Made by a program: the position numbers and the translations under genes. Shown here piece after piece: positions 7,027 to 15,559 of a DNA stretch of 38,882 bases. Each line of letters begins with the position of its first letter. Position 1 is the stretch's first letter. This DNA comes from Candidatus Neomarinimicrobiota bacterium (GTDB lineage: Bacteria > Fidelibacterota > Marinisomatia > Marinisomatales > S15-B10), in contig JAZGBI010000045.1 of assembly GCA_036476315.1 (NCBI GenBank), positions 1 through 38,882 on the forward strand. Reading direction: 5' to 3'. The notes below the pieces were generated by a model that had not been told where the DNA came from, searched no databases, and was given only the letters and a program-made list of their open reading frames with translations.

Positions 7027-8112
7027 TCACAGGTTGCCCCTCATTTTCTGCTGCCGTTCGATGGCCTCAAAGAGGGCCTTGAAGTTCCCTTTTCCGAAAG
7101 CTTGAGAACCTTTGCGTTGAATGATCTCGTAAAACAGGGTGGGCCGGTCCTGAACGGGCTGAGTGAAAATCTGTAGCAGGTAGCCCTGTTCGTCTCTGTC
7201 CACAAGAATTCCCAGGTCCGCGAGAACGTCAAGATCCTCATCTATCTCTCCCACCCTGCCGGGAACTTCCTCGTAGTAGTCCCTTGGTACCTTTAAGAAT
7301 TCCACTCCCCGGGATTGCAGTTCCCCCAGCGTGGCGATTATATCGTCCGTGAACATGGCGATGTGCTGAACGCCGGGACCTTTGTAGTAATCTATGAATT
7401 CCTGAATCTGGGATTTCCTCAATCCGGGTGCCGGTTCATTGATGGGAATTTTTATGGTGTCGTTTTCGTTGGACACCACGATGGACCGTAAAGATGAATA
7501 CTCAGTCATTATATCCTTATCATCAGCGGACCAGAACTGGTGAAATCCCATGATTTTTTCGTACCACTCGACGACGGACTTCATGCAATTCTCTTCCTGA
7601 TTTCCCACCACATGATCGATGTACTTAAGCCCGAAACCTTCTGTGGCACCGAAATCCAGATTCCGGGTATTAGGAAGAAACAAACCGTGATAGTCATGCC
7701 GCTGTACGAACGAATGGATCGTATCACCGTAGGCCTTAATTCCAGACAGCGTGACCTTCCCGTTGTCGTCCTCGAGGGTGTATGGATCATACGCTGACTC
7801 CGCTCCTCGTTCCATCGTAACTTCCCACGCTGCTTGCGCGTTGTCAACCCGGAAAGCTACATCCTTTACCCCATCTCCGTGTTTCTTGATGTGTTCCCCC
7901 ACAGGACCAGTGTCGTCCAGAGGGGACGTAAGAACGAACGTGATATCATTTTGCTTCATCACATAACTCGTCTTGTCACGGGACCCGGTTTCCAGCCCCT
8001 GGTAACCCACAGGCTGGAACCCCAGAGCCCATCGGTAAAAATGAGATGCTTGCTTAGCATTGGAAACGTAAAATGAGACATGATCGAATGCCTCGATCGC
8101 GAACTCAGTCAT
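7027..8112 (-). CDS. hpd: 4-hydroxyphenylpyruvate dioxygenase
   Basis: Converts 4-hydroxyphenylpyruvate to homogentisate with Fe(II). The 361 residues form two vicinal-oxygen-chelate modules. The iron ligands are readable as His167 (YIDHVVGN), His250 (GPGVQHIAMFTDDI) and Glu329 (RPTLFYEIIQR). The C-terminal helix QAFGKGNFKALFEAIE is the usual gate helix of the family. Length is normal. ATG 8112 is preceded by AAAGGAG. It is the first gene of the operon hpd, FAH-family gene, hmgA, flavin reductase; a candidate promoter lies at 8137-8165. Confidence 0.96.
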   Translation of the reverse strand: MTEFAIEAFDHVSFYVSNAKQASHFYRWALGFQPVGYQGLETGSRDKTSYVMKQNDITFVLTSPLDDTGPVGEHIKKHGDGVKDVAFRVDNAQAAWEVTMERGAESAYDPYTLEDDNGKVTLSGIKAYGDTIHSFVQRHDYHGLFLPNTRNLDFGATEGFGLKYIDHVVGNQEENCMKSVVEWYEKIMGFHQFWSADDKDIMTEYSSLRSIVVSNENDTIKIPINEPAPGLRKSQIQEFIDYYKGPGVQHIAMFTDDIIATLGELQSRGVEFLKVPRDYYEEVPGRVGEIDEDLDVLADLGILVDRDEQGYLLQIFTQPVQDRPTLFYEIIQRKGSQAFGKGNFKALFEAIERQQKMRGNL

Positions 8113-8136
8113 GATATCTACTCCTTTCGATTTCTA

Positions 8137-8165
8137 TATTTACAAACCCGGCGTTGGAGCTTCAA
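8137..8165 (-). promoter_or_regulatory. Candidate promoter of the tyrosine degradation operon
   Basis: On the minus strand TTGAAG (8165-8160) and TAAATA (8142-8137) are 17 bases apart, ending about 25 bases before the hpd ATG. Both boxes are imperfect. It would give a short leader that contains the AAAGGAG ribosome site. Confidence 0.35.
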
Positions 8166-9022
8166 AGTATTTCTCAATTTCCGTCTGCCGGGTGAACGGT
8201 AATGTGAATACCGTGGGGCTAACCTGACGGTTTCCCTGCTTCTCAAATGGCCGTAACGGCCTGGTGAAAAGAGTTTCTAACTCAGCCTGCGGAAAACTTA
8301 TCCCAGAAATGTCACAATGAAATTTACGGCGGATCGTTCTTCCAGGCAGAGTAGAATTACAGTGACTGGAGAAAATCTCACCTTTTGCCACCTCTCCTTC
8401 TGGACAAAAGCATGTAGAAATTTGTGGTTTTGCTGTAGCCGGTTTGTTGATGGATTTTGATCTCTCCGGTGAACAGAAAGTGTTTTTTCCTGTTCTTTTC
8501 TTTAAAAGAAAAGGATGAAAAGAATCGTCGCTAAGGAAAGATCCGGCGCGGCTGACTTGCTCACCGAGGCAATCATTTTAACTCCTCCCGATTGTTATCG
8601 GGGTCAGACCCCGACATGGTCGCAAGCTCCCTACGGGGCAGTCAGAAAATGATTGTCCCCCTCGGCTCACGTCAGCCAAGAACGTGCTGCATTTTCCTCA
8701 TGCGACAGAAAAGCCAAGGTCTCCTTGTTGGTGCCGATTCATCGGCACCATCAGTGGCCTTAAAACAATTCAGCCAGGATAGGAGTTAGCAAGACCGAGG
8801 ATAGGAACCAATTACTGTCCCGTAGTGAGCGTGCGAACGTACGGGGTTTGAGTCCGGCAGCTGCCGGACGAGTTTAATTGGCTCCCGAGGCCGTAGACAC
8901 GGTCGAGATATTTCCGCCACGAGAGTGTGTGGGGTGTTTAAGAAAACGGAAGTTCACGGGGCCGTGTTCAGATTGGACAATGATCGCAAGATTTTACATG
9001 CTTCCCCACTAATCCCAAGCCC
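8166..9022. other. Gene-free region between the tyrosine operon and the 9029 gene
   Basis: About 860 bases without a convincing gene. A minus-strand open frame (8391-8140, GTG start) overlaps the hpd promoter and has no recognisable motif. The right two thirds carry several perfect palindromes, listed separately. The sequence has the look of accumulated repeat insertions rather than a decayed gene. Confidence 0.5.
8598..8869. repeat. Four palindromes in 270 bases
   Basis: In order: TCGGGGTC-a-GACCCCGA (8598-8614); TGGTGCCGAT-tc-ATCGGCACCA (8729-8750); CCCGTA ... TACGGG with a 15-base loop (8819-8845); and the perfect 18-mer GTCCGGCAGCTGCCGGAC (8852-8869). The first is closely related to the dyad at 2277-2289. 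None is followed by a T-run, so they are better read as REP-like elements than as terminators. Confidence 0.6.
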
Positions 9023-9028
9023 TTGGGT

Positions 9029-9535
9029 ATGGAAACTCGGTTTCGTAATTTGCTTTCACCTCCAATGAATACAACCGAGACTATCCTACCTTCCGTTCCT
9101 CCGGGTACGCAGGAACAGAGCCGATCCATTCCTCTCGATAATGAACTCCGGCTGATCCTTTTAAGACTCGTATTCTGGGGACGGATTGTGGGTATCATGA
9201 ACATGATTACCGGGACTCTCCTCTGTCTGGCACTTATTGCTCTTATCATCCCTGCCGTTGTCGTCGGAGTATTTCTCATTGTCATGGGTTCAAGACTCCT
9301 CTCAGCCTCCTCCCATTTCCGCAACGTTCTGAATAATCCGTCCGTCTCCCTTCTGTCGAAAGCCCTGCATAAACTGCGGTCGTATATCTTCCTCAATGGT
9401 CTTCTGCTTATTCTCCTGATCGCCTTTGTAGTGGTGGCGGTTATCTGGATCCTCGCTTTCGGCAGCGGGTTCTGGGAAATCTGGAACGAAAACATCAATC
9501 ATTTCGTCCTAACAATGACTCCCAGATCGGCCTGA
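9029..9535 (+). CDS. DUF5362-like membrane protein
   Basis: A protein of about 168 residues from ATG 9029 (an in-frame TTG at 9023 and ATG 9065 are alternatives; none has a clear ribosome site). A polar N-terminal 45 residues is followed by three or four hydrophobic segments: about 50-70, 72-92 and 115-145. The layout and the internal SRLLSASSHFRN region resemble the DUF5362 family. Its function is unknown. The large transporter-like gene begins 32 bases downstream on the same strand, so the two may be co-transcribed. Confidence 0.65.
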   Translation: METRFRNLLSPPMNTTETILPSVPPGTQEQSRSIPLDNELRLILLRLVFWGRIVGIMNMITGTLLCLALIALIIPAVVVGVFLIVMGSRLLSASSHFRNVLNNPSVSLLSKALHKLRSYIFLNGLLLILLIAFVVVAVIWILAFGSGFWEIWNENINHFVLTMTPRSA

Positions 9536-9567
9536 GGGTTGCATATTCTGACTTCACCCAATCCCCA

Positions 9568-12500
9568 GTGAAGTTCCCTTACCAACTGCTTCAGATCAAG
9601 AGTAGTGAAGGAACCAGGGTTTTTCGATTCTTCCTCTGCTTTTTTCTTCTTATCTCCGCTCTCGTCGTGGGGAGGACTGCAAGGGATACTTTTTTTCTTA
9701 GCAGGTTTAGTCCAGACTATCTGCCCCACGTATTCATTGCGGTGGCCGTTGTCGTGGGCGCCGCGGTTTCTTTCTATACCCGGATGGCCAGCCGGTTCGC
9801 CATGATCCCAACTGTCCTGGCCACCTATGGCATAGCCAGCCTGTCACTTATCGTCCTGCAGTTCTTCTTGAAGCTCCCGGGTGTTTATGCCCTCCTCTAC
9901 GTCTGGATGGAAGTAATTAGCACTCTCACGACGATCCAGTTCTGGCTTCTGGCCAGTAGAGCGTTCACTACAAGAGAGGCCAAACGTTTGTTTGGCATCA
10001 TAGGAAGTGGAGGAGCTGTAGCCAGCACTGCCATTGGATTTTCCATACGACCGTTTGTTCATACCTGGGGGACTGATTATCTCCTGATGATATCGGCGGG
10101 GTTTATCCTGGCGAGTTTCGGCATGATTTACACGCTCCGCCCTTTTATCTCCGGTCTGTCAATTCCTCGCACGAAGCGACACCAGGAGGAACGTGCCTCC
10201 AGGCATCCATTTCGAAATCCGTACCTCAGGACTCTCACACTCACTGTGGGAATTTCAACGCTCGTGGCCACTCTGGTTGACTATCAGCTGAAAATCATAG
10301 CGAGTGAAAGCCTGAATGAGGCCTCCCTGGCAAGCCTGTTCGGATCACTGTATGGCATCATTGGCGTAGCATCCATTCTTATGCAGTTCCTCGTGACAGG
10401 AAGATTACTCTCCAGGTTCGGAATTCTCTGGGGACTCATGCTCCTTCCTGCTGCTCTTGTGACAGGGAACATCATGCTCCTGATTAGTCCCGTGATTCTC
10501 TCCGCGATCATTACGCGGGCAGGGGATCAAATCTTCCGATACACGGTCCACGGTTCGGCCAGCCAGCTATTGTGGCTTCCCGTGCCTGCCGGGGAGACAG
10601 GGCGGGCCAAGCCGTTCATCGAGGGTACCATGAAAAACAGTGCTCAGGCCCTGTCCGGTTTCCTCATCATCGGCATGATGACTTTCCTCGATGTTCGATT
10701 TCTTAGTGTACCTTCTCTGCTCCTCTTGATCGTCTGGATCCTCGCCAATTTCAAGTTGAGGGACGGTTACCTCACTCAGTTGCAGAAAGCCATCGAAAAG
10801 CGGTCTCTCGATTTTGTGTCATTGGAAATCGATGTCACCGATCCCCTGATTGTCAAAACTGTTCGAAAAGCCATCATGGAAGGGGATGATCATCAGAGGC
10901 TTTTTGCTCTCGATAGCATCAAGGACCTTTCTCTTTCGCCGTGGTCAGCCGATTTGAGAAAGGTCTTTCCAGGAACATCACCCATTGTTCAGAAGAAGAT
11001 TCTGGAATTAGCAAGGAGAAACAGCGACGCGGTATCCGATGAGGACATACTGTCTCTGATGCATTCCGAAGATGATGGTGTAGCCGCTGAAGCTATGGTC
11101 GCCTGTGGCGAGCGGGAGCTTACACATGGCCTTCCGGCTCTCCGGGACATGCTTTCCTCGAACATTCACCGACGACGGTCAGGAGCGGCCGCGGGTATTC
11201 TGTTGATGGGAGTCAACAATGCTTCCAGGGCCAACTCAATTCTGAAAAGCATGCTCTACGACCCAAACAACGATATCCAGATTGCCGCGCTTCAGTCGGT
11301 TGGTCACATCCCCGCCATCGTCTCTGACAAGGGATTGGCAACACTACTTGAAGACGATTCTACCGACGTTCGGAATCTCGCCATCGGCTTGGCTGCCCAG
11401 CGCGGAAATCCCCTTCTGATACCCTCTCTTGTAAACAATCTTGGGGATCCTGCAACAATGTTCTCAGCCCGCGACGCACTGAGATCGTTTGATCCAGACG
11501 AGGTAACATCCACTCTTATCGAAAGACTGCCTGAGACGAGAGCATCCACAGCGCTTACGGCAGGAATCATACGAGCCCTGGGGAAATTCGGCAGGGGCCC
11601 TTCGGTGGACCCGGTTATACGGATGCTGAACGATGGGGAAGAGACGGTGACAGAAGAAATCGTAAACGCCCTGGTGAAAATCTCCCGGCGCGAAGGACTT
11701 ACCGAGGATCAGCTGACCGACATTGAGACGGTTCGAGATGGATTCATTCAGTCTTCCCACACTCACGCAGCCCTGCTTTCCCGGTTTACAGGGAACGACT
11801 CCGCCATCCTGATAAAAGACCACCTGCTCGTAACACTTGAGAAGCAGAGAAAGTGGATCCTGAAGCTCAGTCTCCTCCGTTTCCCTGACAGTCCAGTGGA
11901 AACTTTCTTACACCGTCTGTCCTCGGGTGATTTGAGAGCCAGGGCGAATGTGCTGGAAATGCTTGATAACCTGATGTCACATGATGATCGGGAAAGAATC
12001 CTGCCCCTTTTTGATGACGCTCCATCCCAGGATAGGATTTCTCATATTCAGGTGTCCCTGGAACAAACACTGGCAGAATGGCTCCGCTCAGGAAACGAAT
12101 GGATATCTGTAATTGCTCTGGACTACGTTTTGAGGAATAAGATGGTGCACATACTGGAGCTGAGCGAATGGGAACATGAGTCGGATTGGATGCGTTCTTC
12201 CGATTCCATGTTACACAAGGAGGTCATGACTCAAGACTGGAATCGGCAGGAATCATCGCTGCGACAGATGCCAGACTTTCAATGGGAAAAACTAATATTG
12301 AAGGAGATGCCCATGTACTCAACGCTTGAAAAGACTATTTTTATGAAAGGGGTAGCCCTGTTCCAGGAAATCTCTGGAGAAGAGGTAGCTCGCGTCGCCC
12401 AGATCTCAGAAGAAAGGCGGCTGAGTGCCGGTGAATCGGTATTCGACGAAGGGGATGTAGGGGATTCCATGTTCATTATCATGAATGGACAGATCCGCGT

Positions 12501-12744
12501 TCACAAGTCCCGGGAAAAAAGTGGAACGCAAAAAGAGGTAGCCGTCCTCTCCAGAGGTGAATTTGTGGGAGAGATGGCCCTTCTGGATCAGGAACCACGA
12601 TCCGCCTCCGCCTCCGCCCTTGAGGAAACCGTTCTGTTGGGAATCCACGGAGAGGATTTCTATGATCTCATGGCGAGTCGCGTGGAGATTATGCAGGGAA
12701 TCGTCAGGGTGTTAACGCGAAGATTGAGGGAAGCGATTGCCTGA
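9568..12744 (+). CDS. NTT/ADP-ATP-translocase-like membrane protein fused to HEAT repeats and a cyclic-nucleotide-binding domain
   Basis: A 1058-residue three-part protein. Residues 1 to about 395 form roughly twelve TM helices of the nucleotide transporter/ADP-ATP translocase (Npt-like) type; GRTARDTFFLSRF and REAKRLFGIIGSGGAVAS are family-like. Residues about 425-790 are tandem HEAT-type helical repeats. Residues about 922-1058 are a CRP-like cNMP-binding domain with phosphate-cassette residues readable as GEFVGEMALLDQEPRSASA (from 997), where Glu1002 and Arg1011 are conserved. The start is GTG 9568. It could be a transporter gated by a cyclic nucleotide, or a regulator using the MFS-like part as a scaffold; the transported substrate is unproven. 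Confidence 0.85.
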   Translation: MKFPYQLLQIKSSEGTRVFRFFLCFFLLISALVVGRTARDTFFLSRFSPDYLPHVFIAVAVVVGAAVSFYTRMASRFAMIPTVLATYGIASLSLIVLQFFLKLPGVYALLYVWMEVISTLTTIQFWLLASRAFTTREAKRLFGIIGSGGAVASTAIGFSIRPFVHTWGTDYLLMISAGFILASFGMIYTLRPFISGLSIPRTKRHQEERASRHPFRNPYLRTLTLTVGISTLVATLVDYQLKIIASESLNEASLASLFGSLYGIIGVASILMQFLVTGRLLSRFGILWGLMLLPAALVTGNIMLLISPVILSAIITRAGDQIFRYTVHGSASQLLWLPVPAGETGRAKPFIEGTMKNSAQALSGFLIIGMMTFLDVRFLSVPSLLLLIVWILANFKLRDGYLTQLQKAIEKRSLDFVSLEIDVTDPLIVKTVRKAIMEGDDHQRLFALDSIKDLSLSPWSADLRKVFPGTSPIVQKKILELARRNSDAVSDEDILSLMHSEDDGVAAEAMVACGERELTHGLPALRDMLSSNIHRRRSGAAAGILLMGVNNASRANSILKSMLYDPNNDIQIAALQSVGHIPAIVSDKGLATLLEDDSTDVRNLAIGLAAQRGNPLLIPSLVNNLGDPATMFSARDALRSFDPDEVTSTLIERLPETRASTALTAGIIRALGKFGRGPSVDPVIRMLNDGEETVTEEIVNALVKISRREGLTEDQLTDIETVRDGFIQSSHTHAALLSRFTGNDSAILIKDHLLVTLEKQRKWILKLSLLRFPDSPVETFLHRLSSGDLRARANVLEMLDNLMSHDDRERILPLFDDAPSQDRISHIQVSLEQTLAEWLRSGNEWISVIALDYVLRNKMVHILELSEWEHESDWMRSSDSMLHKEVMTQDWNRQESSLRQMPDFQWEKLILKEMPMYSTLEKTIFMKGVALFQEISGEEVARVAQISEERRLSAGESVFDEGDVGDSMFIIMNGQIRVHKSREKSGTQKEVAVLSRGEFVGEMALLDQEPRSASASALEETVLLGIHGEDFYDLMASRVEIMQGIVRVLTRRLREAIA

Positions 12745-12789
12745 GGTAAATACCTTACAGGCTCCCAACCTGCTGGGCTACCTGTTGGG
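12744..12789. terminator. Candidate bidirectional terminator between convergent genes
   Basis: Two small dyads lie between the stops of the genes ending at 12744 (+) and 12799 (-): AGGTA-aa-TACCT (12744-12755) and CCCAAC ... GTTGGG with a 14-base loop (12764-12789). There is no T-run. The convergent position is the main support. Confidence 0.35.
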
Positions 12790-12798
12790 TTGAGGCAC

Positions 12799-13134
12799 TC
12801 AAGGTTTTCCCTTGAGTATCTCGCCAGTTTTTTCTTCGACGGTTTCCACGGCTTTCTCCTTAACCGACTCACCCAGGTCACCCACCTTCTTAGTGATGGC
12901 ACCTTTCACCCCCTCGACCTCTTGCTCCACCGATTCTTTCAACTCCTGAGGCGTTGTGGGAACTTCCTTTCCCGTCAGAATGAGGTAGGCAAAGTACAAA
13001 ACCAGAAGGGCAGCCAAGAATAGTGCGAATTTTATCAGGCGCTTGATGAACGCAAACACGACCAAAAGGGCTAGAACGACAACCACCGCCAGGACGACCG
13101 GGTTCTGAGTCAGTTTATCGATTATCGAATCCAT
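12799..13134 (-). CDS. Small membrane-anchored coiled-coil protein
   Basis: A 111-residue protein of unknown function. Two hydrophobic stretches (about 13-27 and 31-53) are separated by a KRLIK turn. A highly charged Glu/Lys/Val tail (56-111) with heptad-like spacing reads as an amphipathic helix and recalls the YtxH/apolipoprotein-like tails of small stress proteins, though without a firm match. It follows the metallophosphatase/cytochrome gene by six bases on the same strand and is probably co-transcribed with it. The end of the gene contains a perfect hairpin (CTCAAGG-ttttc-CCTTGAG, 12797-12815). Confidence 0.65.
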   Translation of the reverse strand: MDSIIDKLTQNPVVLAVVVVLALLVVFAFIKRLIKFALFLAALLVLYFAYLILTGKEVPTTPQELKESVEQEVEGVKGAITKKVGDLGESVKEKAVETVEEKTGEILKGKP

Positions 13135-13140
13135 CCACCA

Positions 13141-14655
13141 TCACTTCTCACGCGCGTCAACGGGGATACTCAAAGACTCTCCAACATGGATCATGTCAGG
13201 ATTTTCGATGACCCCCTTATTTAGATCGAATATTTCTTTCCACCGAAAACCGTCATCGAGATAACGCTCTGCGAGGTGCCACAGCGTCTCCCCGGCCTCT
13301 ACACGGTGGAGAACGTAACGGGACTCCTCCTTAGCCACCTTAACAGGATGCGTTAATTTCGAGACGAATGCGGCAAATTCAAACAACGGACTGTTCTCCT
13401 GGTCGTGGCAACGGATGCACTGGACCTCCTCGATGGAGCCAGAAGGATAATGGTCAGGTTCTTTCAAGTGTGTCACGGGCATCCAGTGACATTCCGTGCA
13501 GTTGACATTCTTCAGTTCCGCTGTGATGTTGTAGTTTAGGTATCCGTCATCCCGGCCAAATCCCGTCGTGTGACAAACGAGACAGTCGGGACTCTTCTCT
13601 TTATGCTCTCCCTTCAATACCTGGAAGGAGGATGCGTGGGGTGTCGTGAGCCAATGCTCCAGTTCACTGGCATGGCACGTTCCGCATAGCTCTGAAGACG
13701 TTGCTAGAAAGGAAACGGGTATGGGGCTTATTCGTTCCACACGGCTCCCGCTCCGAATTCTTATGAGCCGGTTGTACTCCACGATCATGGCCACCGCCGT
13801 GGAGTCGTTGGGTAGTCCGATATCCATGGGCACCAGTACACCCTCGTAGCTCTCCAGGTTTTTTCTCTCGTCAAACACCAGTTCCAGCTGGCCCACGAAG
13901 TAGCCATCTTTTCCGGCCTGGACGATGAGCGTGTTGCCCAATTTCTCGGGTTCTTCCAGAATTGTCTGGGTGTGACCGCCAATGATGATGTCGATGCCGG
14001 AGACTGATGTGGCCAATTCCCGGTCTTTATCGATCCCGAGATGCGAAAGAACAACGAGGAGATCCACGCGGTCCCTGAGACCGGTAACGCGGTCCTGAAG
14101 AATTTCCCCGTAAGGCGTAATGTCTACAGCTTCCGTAACATGCTGGGGATAGAAGCGAAAGATTTCGGGATCCATAACGGATAGGATGCCCAACGTCATG
14201 CCGCCCCGGGTCACCGTGAGTTCCCTGCTTATGCGCGGCAGATTCGGTTTCGCAAGATTCGTTGACACAAAGGAAAGATCAGAAGTCTCCATCAGACCCG
14301 AAAGAAAATTGACGCCGCGGAAGAACTCCTGATCCCCAAGACCCACCGCATCGTAAGGAATCAATTCATAAACTCTGAAGGCCATACTGTCCTTCAAGGT
14401 GTTCCGGGTGGCAGAAAGAAAGTCACCGGCGTCAAGAAGTACCGTGTTGGGGTGCTCTTCAAGCCACTCCCGAATATAGAGAACACGCTTCTCCAGGGAT
14501 CCGTACGATTTCCCGGGACAAAGACAGTTTTCCAGGGCTCCATTGGTATTGTTTGTGTAGAGAATGTAGATGCTGGCGGCAGGGGCAGTCGTAATAAGAA
14601 GAGCGATAATGAAAAGGATTGGAAGGATAAAGCGGGGGGGCATTAGTCTCTTCAT
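13141..14655 (-). CDS. Exported degenerate metallophosphatase / tetraheme cytochrome c / LysM protein
   Basis: A 504-residue envelope protein from ATG 14655 (the frame opens at TTG 14700, but the ATG gives a compact signal peptide MKRLMPPRF...). Residues 30 to about 315 follow the 5'-nucleotidase/UshA metallophosphatase fold. The usual DxH is replaced by N36xN38, GNHE reads GDQE (107-110) and GHxH reads GHTQ (His228, Gln230); DAGD (Asp78) and LSH (His205) remain. A Cys-x-Cys pair (44, 46) lies just after the first motif. Four CxxCH heme sites follow (Cys324, 358, 386, 413), then a LysM domain (about 447-498) for peptidoglycan. Probably a periplasmic electron carrier anchored to the wall; phosphatase activity is doubtful. 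Confidence 0.85.
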   Translation of the reverse strand: MKRLMPPRFILPILFIIALLITTAPAASIYILYTNNTNGALENCLCPGKSYGSLEKRVLYIREWLEEHPNTVLLDAGDFLSATRNTLKDSMAFRVYELIPYDAVGLGDQEFFRGVNFLSGLMETSDLSFVSTNLAKPNLPRISRELTVTRGGMTLGILSVMDPEIFRFYPQHVTEAVDITPYGEILQDRVTGLRDRVDLLVVLSHLGIDKDRELATSVSGIDIIIGGHTQTILEEPEKLGNTLIVQAGKDGYFVGQLELVFDERKNLESYEGVLVPMDIGLPNDSTAVAMIVEYNRLIRIRSGSRVERISPIPVSFLATSSELCGTCHASELEHWLTTPHASSFQVLKGEHKEKSPDCLVCHTTGFGRDDGYLNYNITAELKNVNCTECHWMPVTHLKEPDHYPSGSIEEVQCIRCHDQENSPLFEFAAFVSKLTHPVKVAKEESRYVLHRVEAGETLWHLAERYLDDGFRWKEIFDLNKGVIENPDMIHVGESLSIPVDAREK

Positions 14656-14728
14656 CCGGTCGAGGGAGCTTCTCAGAATATGAAGGAAAAGAGAATACAA
14701 TTCAAGGCAATTCTGTCTAAGTTAATCC

Positions 14729-15376
14729 ATGTTCTTCATTCGAAAGCATTACCTGATTGTGCTACTGCCACTGCTGCCGACCACTGCTTCCGTCTTCGGC
14801 CAGGATATCTATCCTGCAGATACCCTCGTTTCCTCAAATGAAGTCTCCATGATAGGAAAAGCCTTCGTCCTGCCCATTTCCCTCTGGCAGAGATTCAGCT
14901 ATAATGTCCCCTTCATCCAATGCCAGTACTACCCCAGTTGCAGCAACTACGCCGCCGGGAGTATTTCAGAACATGGGGTGCTGTTGGGAACGGCCCTGGC
15001 CTCGGATCGAATAGTACGGTGTAATCCTTTCGCCCATCACTATCATCTTCGCGAGACACCTGGGGAGTTTCATCCCGATGGTCGCATCGTCGATCCCGTC
15101 CCGGCCTTACCCTTTGCTGCAGAGAACAATGGGAACAAATCCCCATTGCTTGCCTCGGCGTTCTCTACCCTCATCCCGGGAGCTGGCCGGATCTATGCAG
15201 GACGTACCTGGGACGGTATTCTCGGATTCCTCACGGTCGTTCTAGCCGCGAACGTCACGCGAGTGAGCCATCAGCGCGAAAGAAGGTTTGAGACGGCGAT
15301 TTTCGGACTTGTCACTGCAGCTTTCTATTCAGGGGAAATCCTTGGCGCTTACAGGACGACGGCAAAGATGCGTTGA
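14729..15376 (+). CDS. Exported YidD-domain protein with C-terminal membrane segments
   Basis: A 215-residue protein. A signal peptide (1-24, ending VFGQ) is followed by a YidD (membrane protein insertion efficiency factor) domain at about 44-125, with Cys65, PSCSNYA (Cys71) and RIVRCNPF (Cys98) matching the three family cysteines. Residues about 137-215 add SAFSTLIPGAGRIYAGR, a GxGxxYxG pattern of TM2/DUF5683-type membrane proteins, and two hydrophobic segments. Ordinary YidD is about 70-90 residues, cytoplasmic and encoded beside rnpA/yidC; here it is exported and elsewhere, so the role may differ. The gene is divergent from the cytochrome gene (73 bases between the starts). Confidence 0.8.
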   Translation: MFFIRKHYLIVLLPLLPTTASVFGQDIYPADTLVSSNEVSMIGKAFVLPISLWQRFSYNVPFIQCQYYPSCSNYAAGSISEHGVLLGTALASDRIVRCNPFAHHYHLRETPGEFHPDGRIVDPVPALPFAAENNGNKSPLLASAFSTLIPGAGRIYAGRTWDGILGFLTVVLAANVTRVSHQRERRFETAIFGLVTAAFYSGEILGAYRTTAKMR

Positions 15377-15430
15377 GCGCCGCAAGAATCACGGGTGAAG
15401 TGACTGTATATATTGGTAAGTTTGTCTGCG

Positions 15431-15456
15431 TTCGCCACGGTAGCTTAGGGGTAAAG
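15431..15456 (+). repeat. Duplicate of the 5' half of tRNA-Thr
   Basis: Bases 15431-15456 are identical to 15557-15582, which covers three bases of flank and the first 23 bases of the tRNA (acceptor strand, D arm). After the match the sequence diverges and no anticodon or T arm can be folded. It is a tRNA fragment left by duplication or by integration at the tRNA 5' half. Confidence 0.8.
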
Positions 15457-15502
15457 TCCCGACAGAGCCGTTTTCGACTTGATGGCAGGAATAAGGCCAC
15501 CA

Positions 15503-15525
15503 TAACTTCCCGATGGAGATCGGGA
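15503..15525. repeat. Hairpin between the tRNA fragment and the tRNA
   Basis: CCCGAT-ggag-ATCGGG (about 15510-15525, extendable by one T-A pair) lies between the two tRNA copies. It might be a terminator for transcription entering the tRNA gene or part of an inserted element. No T-run follows. Confidence 0.3.
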
Positions 15526-15559
15526 GTAGAGCAGCGCAACGACAGGTTTTCAAGAATTC

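Noticed and set aside
8140-8391. Minus-strand frame of 83 codons before hpd
   Set aside because: GTG start only two bases from a possible AGGAG, no family resemblance, and it overlaps the likely hpd promoter. It could be a decayed gene, but I cannot support it.
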